Source: a virus
IMG/VR virus record: IMGVR_UViG_3300013088_000002
Span: 1 to 41,126 of that record
Reading direction: 5' to 3' (one strand)
DNA length: 41,126 nt
Shown here piece after piece: positions 30,235 through 36,964 of this stretch. How positions within the stretch are numbered: position 1 is the first letter of the stretch; every line of letters begins with the position of its first letter. The notes under the pieces were generated by a model. The model did not search any database. It saw only the letters and a program-made list of their open reading frames with translations, and was not told where the DNA came from. A program made the position numbers and the translations under genes.

Positions 30235-30760
30235 AAGCCTTATCCAGTACAGTTTGAAGTCCTTCAATGGTCAAGTGAACGTTGACAGGAGGAGTTTCGT
30301 CGGTAAATAGTTTATGATGGCTGCCAATCAGTTTCAAAGCAGCCTGCGAGTCGTACAATTCAACTTCGACATACTCGTCTTCCCATTCCTCGGCCATATC
30401 TCCGCGACCTTCGATGCGCCTAGTGCGCTTGCTCTTGATTTTCTTGATCAGGTTCAGGTGCTTCATGGCTTCGGGCTGCGAGAAGTCGAAGTACACAAAT
30501 CCCTGCTCGGTTACTTTGATAAAAGGTTGAACGCTGGAACGAGCTTGATCAGCAAGAAGCAACAGCACTTCATCGGCAGACATTTTCATTTCAGCCAAAC
30601 GTTCCTGAATAAGCGCTTGAATGTTGTCCTTTGTTAGCAACTTACAGGCAATTGAACGGGCAGAGACTTCGGAATAGCCGGCATTCTTCGCCGCCTCGGT
30701 TGCGTTGAAGCAGCGGAGATATGCTTCTACAAATGCCTTTTGCTTATTTCGTAATGCCAT
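30212..30760 (-). CDS. terS: Terminase small subunit
   Basis: The protein is 182 residues. The N-terminal helix-turn-helix NKQKAFVEAYLRCFNATEAAKNAGYS and following 'ARSIACKLLTKDNIQALIQERLAE' are the signature of the Terminase_2 family. The rest includes 'YVEVELYDSQAALKLIGSHHKLF'. It recognises the packaging start site and works with TerL, whose gene overlaps its end. Confidence 0.88.
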   Translation of the reverse strand: MALRNKQKAFVEAYLRCFNATEAAKNAGYSEVSARSIACKLLTKDNIQALIQERLAEMKMSADEVLLLLADQARSSVQPFIKVTEQGFVYFDFSQPEAMKHLNLIKKIKSKRTRRIEGRGDMAEEWEDEYVEVELYDSQAALKLIGSHHKLFTDETPPVNVHLTIEGLQTVLDKAYGNSSGG

Positions 30761-30995
30761 TCTCGGTTCCTGTTCGAGACGACCATTCTTTAGGCCGCTC
30801 TATTTGTTGTTCTTGCTTCGGTTCTTCCACTTCTTCAACCGTGACTTTCAGTTTTCGTCCAGTCATCCCTGCCAGTCGTATCCCATCAGGAGAGACCTTC
30901 AGAGGAATGTTCAACTTTACTTGCAGATTGTCACCTGTCCCGTCTACCATGATCGCTGACTGTATTGGCGGAAGGTAGGCATAGAACTCAATCAT
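30744..30995 (-). CDS. Hypothetical protein, 83 aa, upstream of terS
   Basis: Starts right after the endolysin stop (TAG-ATG). The N-terminal half is a beta-type sequence (MIEFYAYLPPIQSAIMVDG..., LQVKLNIPLKVSPDG). The C-terminal half is charged and probably disordered (VEEVEEPKQEQQIERPKEW). It overlaps terS by 17 nt. No family recognised; similar small genes often sit before terS in phages. Confidence 0.55.
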   Translation of the reverse strand: MIEFYAYLPPIQSAIMVDGTGDNLQVKLNIPLKVSPDGIRLAGMTGRKLKVTVEEVEEPKQEQQIERPKEWSSRTGTENGITK

Positions 30996-31868
30996 CTATA
31001 CTGGCTCCAGCCAGAGCATACGCACCCAGCCGGCGGGTTTTTCGATATACGCCCACTTCTCCTTGTATGCGGCGACGATCATCCCAATCGTTACCTCCGT
31101 TCCTTTTGTGAGCGAATCAAGCTGCCTGAACATATCACCAGCGCCCGCAAACACTTTGAGTGTTCCAGCGGTCACTTTATACTTCCCCGTGACTGGTGCA
31201 GGTGGTGAAATTGGCACCGGTAGCGGGGGCACGCTTGCAAACGATCGCAATTCGTCCACCGTCCCGTTGAACCAGTTGTGGTCTACTTCCTTGCTTTGGC
31301 ATCCATAAGCCATTCCATCTGCTTTCGCCTTATCCTGCCAGAATGTCCAACGGGTCCAGGGTTTCGGCACCCCGGTCCCGCCACTGCGGAGTTTTACATA
31401 CCATTCCGGGGCATACCAAGCCAGCCAGAATGGGAAGTGCACCCAACCCAAGTTCAGGTTTCCCCATTGATTCCAGTAATAGAATCCGCTATACGGCATC
31501 GGTATGCGCCCGGTTGCTTTTTCGACGTATTTCAGGAAGTTCCAGACTTTCGCGCTCACGTCCACGGCCTTCATCCCGGCAAATGGCTCCATTTCCAGAT
31601 CAAGGACCGGAGGAAGCTCGCCCCAATCGCCGTTCATGGTTGCCACAAATAACTTTGCCTGCTCTATCTCGCTCCAGCCCCAATCAAGGAAATGGTAGGC
31701 ACCGCGCGGAAGAATGCCCTTCGCGTTCCGCCAATTTTCTGCGAAGCGCGGATCGGCAGACCATTGGCTAGCTTTGGCGTACATAAACGACGCGCCACTA
31801 GCGAAGGCCTTGGAATAATCTACTAATCCTTCCCACTTGCTGACGTCTATCCCTTGCGCTCTTGGCAT
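30996..31868 (-). CDS. Endolysin: GH25 lysozyme with C-terminal SH3-like domain
   Basis: The protein is 290 residues from the ATG at 31868 (AAAGGG upstream). The GH25 (Cellosyl/N,O-diacetylmuramidase) pattern is clear: GIDVSKWEG with Asp8, ASFMYAKASQW, PRGAYHFLDWG, and the catalytic pair in PVLDLEME (Asp90, Glu92). A 'WLAWYAPEW' strand and 'WTRWTFWQDK' follow. A Pro-rich linker at about 213-228 leads to a 60-residue SH3-like domain (KYKVTAGTLKVFAGAGD...WAYIEKPAGWVRMLWLEPV) that probably binds cell wall. No signal peptide, so it needs the holin. It cleaves the peptidoglycan glycan chain. Confidence 0.9.
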   Translation of the reverse strand: MPRAQGIDVSKWEGLVDYSKAFASGASFMYAKASQWSADPRFAENWRNAKGILPRGAYHFLDWGWSEIEQAKLFVATMNGDWGELPPVLDLEMEPFAGMKAVDVSAKVWNFLKYVEKATGRIPMPYSGFYYWNQWGNLNLGWVHFPFWLAWYAPEWYVKLRSGGTGVPKPWTRWTFWQDKAKADGMAYGCQSKEVDHNWFNGTVDELRSFASVPPLPVPISPPAPVTGKYKVTAGTLKVFAGAGDMFRQLDSLTKGTEVTIGMIVAAYKEKWAYIEKPAGWVRMLWLEPV

Positions 31869-31882
31869 GTGGTTTCCCTTTC

Positions 31883-32131
31883 CTAAAACGGCCACACGAA
31901 TGTGTGCGTCAACATTGACAATAAAATCAGCAGGATCGCCGCCCCCAAAACGCCCCCGACCCACTGCACAAGCCAAATCGTGCTGCCCCACTTCCGCATC
32001 GGCTTTACCGTATCATATATTTCCACGATCGCTGATAACATGAGACGATTGTAAACTTTCTGCGGAATGGTTACACGCTCATCTCCCGCCATCGTCCGCA
32101 ATTCGTCTATGACGCTGTGCCCGTTTGCCAT
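31883..32131 (-). CDS. Small membrane protein in the lysis cassette
   Basis: The protein is 82 residues, with GGAGTAGG upstream. A soluble charged N-terminal part (DELRTMAGDERVTIPQKVYNRLML) is followed by one C-terminal membrane helix, about 53-78 (IWLVQWVGGVLGAAILLILLSMLTH). The layout, cytoplasmic domain first and one C-terminal anchor, and the place between holin and endolysin suggest an accessory lysis or second holin protein. It matches no named family I can be sure of. Confidence 0.6.
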   Translation of the reverse strand: MANGHSVIDELRTMAGDERVTIPQKVYNRLMLSAIVEIYDTVKPMRKWGSTIWLVQWVGGVLGAAILLILLSMLTHTFVWPF

Positions 32132-32137
32132 TTCGGC

Positions 32138-32554
32138 CTACTCCTGCGCTGGTGTACCGAATTGTTCCAGCACCGCTTTCTCAACGGCAGCGGCAATCAG
32201 GGCAAGGTCAATGCCCTTAATACTGTGAGCCTCCAGCCATTGCGAAGCCGACTCAACCGCATATTGCTTTGCTTCATCCCGCAAAGTTTTTCCTGCGGAC
32301 GTGATGAGTTGCAGGTATGCCGGGTCTTTCTCCGCATGGATTTTCACCTGCTCGGCAGCCTGCACAGCAAACCTGGCGGCTTCATTGAGCAGTTCCCCCA
32401 CCGTCGGGTAGAGTGACTCAATGAGTTGGAACTTCGCGGATGCAAACGACCAGAACAAACGAGCGCCGGCCACAACCAGCGAGATCAGGGCGGTCACCAG
32501 CAATGGGATAAGGATTTTCAGTGTTTCGTTGAGTATTACATTCCATTCGATCAT
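32138..32554 (-). CDS. Holin (LLH-type)
   Basis: The protein is 138 residues. The ATG at 32554 has AAAAGGAGAG upstream. The N-terminal membrane helix NETLKILIPLLVTALISLVVAGARLFW is followed by a long amphipathic region: 'EAARFAVQAAEQVKIHAEKDPAYLQL', 'KTLRDEAKQYAVESASQWLEAHSIKGID', 'LALIAAAVEKAVLEQF'. This matches the LLH-superfamily holin layout (one membrane segment plus a charged AA-rich helix). It opens the membrane for the endolysin. It is the first gene after the promoter-leader-terminator unit at 32.6 kb. Confidence 0.75.
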   Translation of the reverse strand: MIEWNVILNETLKILIPLLVTALISLVVAGARLFWSFASAKFQLIESLYPTVGELLNEAARFAVQAAEQVKIHAEKDPAYLQLITSAGKTLRDEAKQYAVESASQWLEAHSIKGIDLALIAAAVEKAVLEQFGTPAQE

Positions 32555-32568
32555 GGGGCTCTCCTTTT

Positions 32569-32600
32569 GAAAAGAAAAAGGACAGGTCTTCGACCTGTCC
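32569..32600 (-). terminator. Intrinsic terminator in the leader of the lysis/packaging operon
   Basis: A perfect 9-bp stem GGACAGGTC/GACCTGTCC with a GAA loop is followed by TTTTTCTTTTC on the minus strand. It begins 33 nt after the -10 of the promoter at 32634-32662 and ends 14 nt before the holin start. By its strength it would stop nearly all transcription from that promoter unless overridden. Confidence 0.85.
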
Positions 32601-32633
32601 AGTTGGCTTACCAATCTTGGGCGTTGTACGTCT

Positions 32634-32662
32634 ATTTTACATCATTTCGTGTCTTTATACAA
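32634..32662 (-). promoter_or_regulatory. Late promoter P1, TTGTAT-N17-TAAAAT
   Basis: The minus-strand -35 TTGTAT (32662-32657) and -10 TAAAAT (32639-32634) are 17 bp apart, preceded by AAATGATG. The -35 overlaps the last codons of the HNH gene. It shares a 15-base core, AAATGATGTAAAATA, and the downstream GCCC at the same distance with the promoter at 15105. Confidence 0.75.
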
Positions 32663-33116
32663 GTTTCGACTCAAAATTTAGTTTTGCAAATTTTCCAAAG
32701 ATACTTCGGGCGGCATTATCGTATGCCCGCGCCGCTTCTTCCGGTGTGGAATAAAGCCCTAGGTGCTTTTGAGAATTGTTTATTCTGATCCGCGCCCGCC
32801 ACTTATTGCAAATCTTATTCACGCCTTTATACCCTGCCAAATTGTCGGTTCTGGTTTTTGAGTTTTGGCGGTTTTCCGCCCTGGTACAGACTCGGAGGTT
32901 CTCTTTCCGGTTATCTAACATGTCGCGATTGACATGGTCGGTTTCCATGCCATCTGGTGTTTGCATCAATTCTCTGTGCATATAGAAGGTTCTTTTTCCC
33001 GAGGCGCGCGCTGCATATCCATAGTAGGTGTAATACCACGTCCATTTGGACAACCATTGATAATCTTCGTCGTCACAGATGGCTACTTTCCCTTGCGAGA
33101 GCGGTATAGTTTTCAT
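32655..33116 (-). CDS. HNH homing endonuclease with AP2 domain (copy 3)
   Basis: The protein is 153 residues from the ATG at 33116 (MKTIPLSQGKVAICDDEDY), with no ribosome site upstream. The HNH core is FYMHRELM, Asp-His at 60-61 (ETDHVNRD), DNRKENLR and AENRQN. The AP2 domain is at about 94-142 (GYKGVNK...KWRARIRI...AARAYDNAARSIFGKF). It sits between the MptE-like gene and the holin promoter. The -10 TATAAT of its own promoter overlaps the upstream stop, so transcription would begin almost at the ATG and the mRNA may be leaderless. Confidence 0.9.
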   Translation of the reverse strand: MKTIPLSQGKVAICDDEDYQWLSKWTWYYTYYGYAARASGKRTFYMHRELMQTPDGMETDHVNRDMLDNRKENLRVCTRAENRQNSKTRTDNLAGYKGVNKICNKWRARIRINNSQKHLGLYSTPEEAARAYDNAARSIFGKFAKLNFESKLV

Positions 33117-33123
33117 GTTGTCT

Positions 33124-33152
33124 ATTATACATCTCTTATTGTCTCGGCACAA
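33124..33152 (-). promoter_or_regulatory. Promoter of the HNH gene, TTGTGC-N17-TATAAT
   Basis: The minus-strand -35 TTGTGC (33152-33147) and perfect -10 TATAAT (33129-33124) are 17 bp apart, with GATG before the -10 as in the two late promoters. Only 7 nt lie between the -10 and the ATG at 33116, so the transcript should begin at or one base from the start codon. Confidence 0.65.
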
Positions 33153-33718
33153 CTGTTCGGCGGGTCTCGGTATCCATACAGCACAGACTCAAATAGATGC
33201 GAGTTTTCCGGCACCACAAACTCAACCCCCATCCCGTTCGCCACGCCCACCCACCAGAACATCGAGTCTCGTTGGTACTGATAATTGCTACCGGTTGCCA
33301 TTTCAATTCCGTACATTTCGATCCGCTTGAACCCTTGGAGTAGCGCGAGAGCGACCATATACGAAGCGGTGCTTGTCCAGAATTTTGTGATTCGCTCTTT
33401 GCCCTTGTAAAGTTTCCTAAAAAACCGCTCGCGAACCTCAGCCAGCGGATACACCACGCAGGCCGGGACATCCTGATACAATCGGTTCATGTAGATCGGG
33501 AACTCATGCGGTTGTTTCAGCCATTCAGAATACGAGCCATCCGGGTCGTGCAAATCCCACAGAGTCGGCTTGTGCATCTCGAATATCGCATCTGCCCGGG
33601 GGATCCGCTTATGGTGCAGCATGTTCAACATGGCCCAAATCTGCACATCGGGATCATCGAACGGAGCCAGCAATTGGTGCAATGCGCATTTGCCTATGAT
33701 AACGACTGTTCGTGGCAT
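33125..33718 (-). CDS. Rossmann-like (MptE/DUF115-type) phage protein
   Basis: The protein is 197 residues, GGAGG before ATG. It begins with a strand-loop TVVIIGKCALHQLLAP, then 'WAMLNMLHHKRIPRADAIFEMHKPTLWD', ending with 'STASYMVALALLQGFKRIEMYGIEMATGSNYQYQRDSMFWWVGVANGMGVEF' and 'SHLFESVLYGY'. This layout, with a conserved Gly-Ile-Glu-Met turn and YQYQR, resembles a common phage family near DUF115/6-hydroxymethylpterin diphosphokinase MptE-like proteins. Substrate unknown. It lies at the boundary of early and late genes; its stop overlaps the -10 of the HNH promoter. Confidence 0.5.
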   Translation of the reverse strand: MPRTVVIIGKCALHQLLAPFDDPDVQIWAMLNMLHHKRIPRADAIFEMHKPTLWDLHDPDGSYSEWLKQPHEFPIYMNRLYQDVPACVVYPLAEVRERFFRKLYKGKERITKFWTSTASYMVALALLQGFKRIEMYGIEMATGSNYQYQRDSMFWWVGVANGMGVEFVVPENSHLFESVLYGYRDPPNSCAETIRDV

Positions 33719-33942
33719 GGTTCCTCCACTCTCTCGCTCTTGGTTATGGTCAAAACAAATATCCTCCCCGCCTGGATTTTTACTGTCACATCACCGAACC
33801 CGACATCCTTGACCGCCTGAACCATCGTCGCCAGCCGGTGCAGCACGTCCAACGGTAGCACGGACAAGACGAATCGCAATTTCTCCTCGTCGTTCGGGGT
33901 ATCAAGTTGGAATGTGCCGTAGGTCGGGCGAGTTTCGCTCAT
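33694..33942 (-). CDS. Hypothetical protein, 82 aa
   Basis: The ATG at 33942 overlaps the upstream stop (ATGA), with AGAGG close before it. The sequence MSETRPTYGTFQLDTPNDEEKLRF is followed by a helix (VLSVLPLDVLHRLATMVQAVKDVGF) and a short strand (VTVKIQAGRIFVLTITKS). The end overlaps the next gene. No family recognised; a small alpha-beta regulatory type protein is possible. Confidence 0.6.
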   Translation of the reverse strand: MSETRPTYGTFQLDTPNDEEKLRFVLSVLPLDVLHRLATMVQAVKDVGFGDVTVKIQAGRIFVLTITKSERVEEPCHEQSLS

Positions 33943-34064
33943 CGTCCTCTCACAATTCGCCAAGCCAGCCGGACCCGGTGCGGTTGCTTCCAGGTCTGCG
34001 CCAACATCAAATTGAATTGTTTGCGGCCGTAACGGCGAAACTTGCGCTCCTGTTTTTCGTTCAT
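33939..34064 (-). CDS. Very basic small protein, 41 aa
   Basis: The ATG at 34064 has GAAGGA 6 nt upstream, and the stop overlaps the next start (ATGA). MNEKQERKFRRYGRKQFN continues to RVRLAWRIVRGR, with 14 Arg/Lys in 41 residues, so nucleic-acid or ribosome binding is plausible. An upstream in-frame extension would overlap the previous gene and lacks a ribosome site. Confidence 0.55.
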   Translation of the reverse strand: MNEKQERKFRRYGRKQFNLMLAQTWKQPHRVRLAWRIVRGR

Positions 34065-34101
34065 GATTTTTCCTTCAGGTTCTTTTCCAGCCATACGGCA
34101 T

Positions 34102-34527
34102 TTACCATTCGCGCCTGTCGTTGGTGACGGCCTGCTGATAATAAGTTTCATCATCCGCTGTCCACCTGCCTGATTCTTTTTCGTGCTCACGGATGATGTC
34201 ATATATTTGCACAAGGTAGGGTTCATCTTCTGCTACTACCACGAAATTTTTTCGCTTGCGAAGCAGTTTTACAGCGCGGGGATGAAATTCCTCCCACGCC
34301 TTCGCCTCGTCCAGCGCGGCGCGGAGATTTATTTTGTCCTCTTTCTGTTGGATAATTACTGCTTTATCCAACACAATTTGTTTTTCCAGTTCCGCAAGTT
34401 CGGCGGCGGCTTGGTCGTACCCACAATTGCATGGATGTTTAGAGTCATCTGATTTCCTTGCGTATCCTGTACAAGAAAAGTGATGTCCAAATTTCATATA
34501 TTTCTCAAGCATTTTTGTGTCACTCAT
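34102..34527 (-). CDS. Hypothetical coiled-coil protein with N-terminal Cys/His cluster, 141 aa
   Basis: GAGAGGCAG precedes the ATG. Residues 14-35 have a possible metal site (HHFSCTGYARKSDDSKHPCNC). Residues 38-75 form a coiled coil (DQAAAELAELEKQIVLDKAVIIQQKEDKINLRAAL). A helical part with 'RAVKLLRKRKNF' and a C-terminal acidic part follow. Proteins of this type are common in phage early operons without known function. Confidence 0.6.
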   Translation of the reverse strand: MSDTKMLEKYMKFGHHFSCTGYARKSDDSKHPCNCGYDQAAAELAELEKQIVLDKAVIIQQKEDKINLRAALDEAKAWEEFHPRAVKLLRKRKNFVVVAEDEPYLVQIYDIIREHEKESGRWTADDETYYQQAVTNDRREW

Positions 34528-34542
34528 TTCTGCCTCTCTCTC

Positions 34543-34884
34543 TTACAACAATTCAGGTTGTTCCTGCCGCGACCGATAGGCAGGATGCCAGATTTGCAGT
34601 GAATAGATCAAGTCGTGCGGGTCACCCAACTCCTTGCGAATGGCTTGCCAGATCACTCCGACAGCAGGTACGTTCGACCAGGTATTTTCCCGCATCACGC
34701 GGGCGATGGCCAGGTCCAGCAATCCCAGGGGCACTGCTTTGAGTTGGTCCCGGTAGATTTTCAGCCGTTCCGGTTCGAGCGGCTTTCCGATTCCGGTCCA
34801 GAGTTGCGCCAGTACAGACATCCATTCGCGCAATTCAAGCTGATACGCTTGTTCGTTGGTCAGAAAAAGCTGAAAATCGGTCAT
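34543..34884 (-). CDS. Possible replicative helicase loader (G39P-like)
   Basis: The protein is 113 residues and its ATG overlaps the previous stop (ATGA). An all-helical sequence: ELREWMSVLAQLWTGIGKPLEPERLKIYRDQLKAVPLGLLDLAIARVMRE..., NVPAVGVIWQAIRKELGDP. The pattern 'Y...L...P...L..A...... ....P.VG.I...' is like small helicase loaders/inhibitors of phages such as SPP1 G39P. It is directly downstream of the DnaD-like and zinc-finger genes, which supports a replication role. The assignment is tentative. Confidence 0.4.
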   Translation of the reverse strand: MTDFQLFLTNEQAYQLELREWMSVLAQLWTGIGKPLEPERLKIYRDQLKAVPLGLLDLAIARVMRENTWSNVPAVGVIWQAIRKELGDPHDLIYSLQIWHPAYRSRQEQPELL

Positions 34885-35078
34885 TTGTGTTCATCCCATT
34901 CGTCATCGGATTCAAATGTTCCGTCTGGGTTGATCACGCGTTTGCCTCGACAATCAGGAAAACGGTTACAGCCCCAGAACGGTTCCCAATCTTTTCCGGG
35001 CGGTGGCCTACGAAGCACCATTTTCGCCCCACAGTCTGGACAATAGGGTTCTGGCTTCGTGCGGATAACTCTTGTCAT
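34881..35078 (-). CDS. Topoisomerase-type C4 zinc-finger protein
   Basis: This 65-residue protein is nearly all one zf-C4 domain of the topoisomerase I C-terminal type: CPDCGAKMVLRRPPPGKDWEPFWGCNRFPDCRG, with four Cys in the correct spacing and the FWGC..FP.C signature. The end is acidic (FESDDEWDEHK). It is expected to bind single-stranded DNA. It overlaps both neighbours by 4 nt in the replication cluster. Confidence 0.8.
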   Translation of the reverse strand: MTRVIRTKPEPYCPDCGAKMVLRRPPPGKDWEPFWGCNRFPDCRGKRVINPDGTFESDDEWDEHK

Positions 35079-35830
35079 TTCGCCAACTCCTCTATCACGC
35101 GCCGGTTGTGTTCGGACACGTCCTCGGGGGAGGACTTGCCACTGGGTGCCTTCGGAGCCTTGAAACCGTCACGCGACCAGCGCTTCAAGATCGCCTCGCA
35201 GTATTTCCACGAGCGGGCATTGCTCGCAACGGCCTCCTGGATGGCAGCACATATCCAAACCGGACCGTAGGTAATTTCTGCGTCTTTCAAGGCATCGGCA
35301 ATCATCGGGGTCAGCACGCCAATATTGTGCTCGTAGACTGTGAATACGTTTTCTGTTTTTCCCCCCGTACCCCTCTCTTCAGAAGATAAAAGACTAGAAG
35401 ATACTATACTAGAAGAGACAATGGCATCGCTACTGTATCCATACCGTACTGATAGGGTATCAACACACCTCCGTTTTAGTTCACAGTCAGGAACATTTCT
35501 CATATCGTCTGCTATACGCTTCCTGATGTGTTCATTCGGGTTATTTTGGACTTGATACTTTGCCATGTTTTTTATCCAGATAACGCCGCTCTCGAAGTCA
35601 TATTCGACTTTGTCCGCTTTGGTGAAGACTTCAATGGCGTCCTGGACGCAATCTCTAGTCAATCCAGTCTCAAATGACACGATCCTGACTGGAATCTCGT
35701 ACAAACCGGTCATAGATGCGCGTTCGTTGCTGAAAAGATAGATGAATAGTAATTTCATTTCTGGATTCAGATTGATGAACCAGTTATCAGATGACCACAT
35801 TTTGCAATGAAGCTGGCGGAAATTAGCCAT
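35075..35830 (-). CDS. DnaD-like replication initiation protein
   Basis: The protein is 251 residues. The N-terminal winged-helix part (MKLLFIYLFSNERASMTGLYEIPVRIVSFETGLTRDCVQDAIEVF) is typical of phage replisome organisers. A Ser-rich linker at about 138-150 follows. The C-terminal DnaD/DnaB_2 domain at 162-223 reads 'VFTVYEHNIGVLTPMIADALKDAEI...VWICAAIQEAVASNARSWKYCEAILKRW'. It should bind the origin and bring in the host helicase. Its ATG overlaps the TAA of the upstream replication-HNH gene (TAATG). Confidence 0.82.
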   Translation of the reverse strand: MANFRQLHCKMWSSDNWFINLNPEMKLLFIYLFSNERASMTGLYEIPVRIVSFETGLTRDCVQDAIEVFTKADKVEYDFESGVIWIKNMAKYQVQNNPNEHIRKRIADDMRNVPDCELKRRCVDTLSVRYGYSSDAIVSSSIVSSSLLSSEERGTGGKTENVFTVYEHNIGVLTPMIADALKDAEITYGPVWICAAIQEAVASNARSWKYCEAILKRWSRDGFKAPKAPSGKSSPEDVSEHNRRVIEELAK

Positions 35831-36339
35831 TATTTGGCCCCCTTTGATGAATTACATTTTCTACAAAGAACTTGAAGGTTATCTAGATTGTCTGTTCCGC
35901 CATTTCTAATTGGGATAATGTGGTCAATAGTCAGATCATCTACGGCCCCGCAATTTTTGCATATTCTCCCGTCCTGGAAGAAAACCCAGGCAGATAAAAC
36001 TCTTCGGACCACACCCCACTCAATCCGCCGATTTTTATATTTGGGATGCAGAGGAAACAAAAATTCCTTTTGTGATTTGATCATCCAACCACTTGGGGTT
36101 TCGTGTGTCAATCCAATTTTAGATAACATTTTCAACGAGTCAAGAAGTTGTTGTTTGTTTGGTTCAAAAACCCTTAATCTCCAAGCCATGTTTTCTATTG
36201 GGGGTAGCAGACCATCGTTCCCGTTCTCACCCGCAAGCAAGAACAGCTCTATGGCACGCCGCCAAAGCCAATCAGGTAACTGCCCCATCTTGGGGTCATT
36301 GAGAATTTCAAGCCAAAGTTTGATCCAGTAACGTTTCAT
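35830..36339 (-). CDS. Replication organiser N-terminal domain fused to HNH endonuclease
   Basis: The protein is 169 residues from the ATG at 36339. Residues 1-90 are a phage replication organiser winged-helix domain: WIKLWLEILNDPKM, LPDWLWRRAIELFLLAGENG, and a 'GLTHETPSGWMI' wing. Residues 91-125 are a linker. Residues 126-169 form a complete HNH: CKNC (127-130), Asp-His 139-140 in TIDHIIPI, GGTDNLDNLQVLCRKCN with Cys159/162, and SSKGAK. The rest of the usual organiser is missing. It is either an in-frame fusion with a mobile endonuclease or a truncated gene with HNH as its new end. The next gene is a second initiator, which may have taken over. Confidence 0.78.
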   Translation of the reverse strand: MKRYWIKLWLEILNDPKMGQLPDWLWRRAIELFLLAGENGNDGLLPPIENMAWRLRVFEPNKQQLLDSLKMLSKIGLTHETPSGWMIKSQKEFLFPLHPKYKNRRIEWGVVRRVLSAWVFFQDGRICKNCGAVDDLTIDHIIPIRNGGTDNLDNLQVLCRKCNSSKGAK

Positions 36340-36506
36340 TCTTTCGCCTTCGCGTATAGCCTCTTGGCGCGTTTGTCCCACCAATACGCGACGTACCCGC
36401 GCCTCTCCGCGATGGCCTCGGCTGTTTTCGAGTCTTTGACTGCGGCAATCATTTTTAGGATACCCAGGATGCGGAGCAGGTCAGCTTTTGTTTGGGCGGG
36501 TTTCAT
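36336..36506 (-). CDS. Small basic protein, 56 aa, duplicated (copy A)
   Basis: The frame MKPAQTKADLLRILGIL, through SKTAEAIAERRGYVAYWWD, to RLYAKAKE overlaps both neighbours by ATGA. It is about 79% identical (44 of 56) to the protein at 37930-38127. Basic, with a helix and a conserved Tyr-Val-Ala-(Y/F)-Trp-Trp-Asp motif. Family and function unknown. DNA-level similarity is high too, which shows a recent duplication in this operon. Confidence 0.7.
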   Translation of the reverse strand: MKPAQTKADLLRILGILKMIAAVKDSKTAEAIAERRGYVAYWWDKRAKRLYAKAKE

Positions 36507-36649
36507 TGTTCCTCTCTTTGCTTGAGTATCGTGACTGTAATTCCCGGCGTGTGTAGGTGGGCACCCCTAAATAGTTCCAGTTCGTTGCGGGAAATAAACC
36601 AGGGTTTGTCACAACGGTCATCCGTCACTATAACCGCGCGCCCATTCAT
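36503..36649 (-). CDS. Small hypothetical protein, 48 aa
   Basis: The frame reads MNGRAVIVTDDRCDKPWFISRN, then GAHLHTPGITVTILKQREEQ, ending in an ATGA overlap with copy A. The start (36649) has a weak ribosome site and lies inside an 18-codon frame (36618-36674, MSELKPNLDEWARGYSDG) that begins on the stop of the 97-aa gene. Coupling through that mini-frame is plausible. It looks like a small beta-rich domain. Function unknown. Confidence 0.5.
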   Translation of the reverse strand: MNGRAVIVTDDRCDKPWFISRNELELFRGAHLHTPGITVTILKQREEQ

Positions 36650-36670
36650 CCAAATTTGGTTTCAGTTCAC

Positions 36671-36964
36671 TCATTTTGCCTCCTTCATCCGCGCAAAAAA
36701 GGCGGAAGGGTCATGGTTTGCGCCAAACCTGCCGTGTTCCACATATTCTTGAAACATGTTTATTGCCTCGTCTAGGTCGGCACGGAGGCGGGCGGCCACT
36801 GCGATATATTTTGCAACCTCCGTAGCCAGAAATTTTTTATCCTCTTTCATCTCCACAAGTTCGGAGGAGGCTTTCTTTGGGTCTATTTCGCCTATGTAAT
36901 ACCATTCACCGTCCTCTTGTTCCCAATTCTTGTTAGCAAAAAATTCATCAAGCGCGCTATTCAT
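36671..36964 (-). CDS. Hypothetical coiled-coil protein, 97 aa
   Basis: AAAGGG precedes the ATG. The N-terminal part is Trp/Glu-rich (FFANKNWEQEDGEWYYIGEID). A long helix follows (ASSELVEMKEDKKFLATEVAKYIAVAARLRADLDEAINMFQEYV). It overlaps the neighbouring membrane-protein stop by 4 nt. No family recognised. Confidence 0.6.
   Translation of the reverse strand: MNSALDEFFANKNWEQEDGEWYYIGEIDPKKASSELVEMKEDKKFLATEVAKYIAVAARLRADLDEAINMFQEYVEHGRFGANHDPSAFFARMKEAK

Noticed and set aside
36618-36674. 18-codon frame MSELKPNLDEWARGYSDG as a gene
   Set aside because: It is too short to judge. It is noted only as a possible coupling frame for the 48-aa gene.
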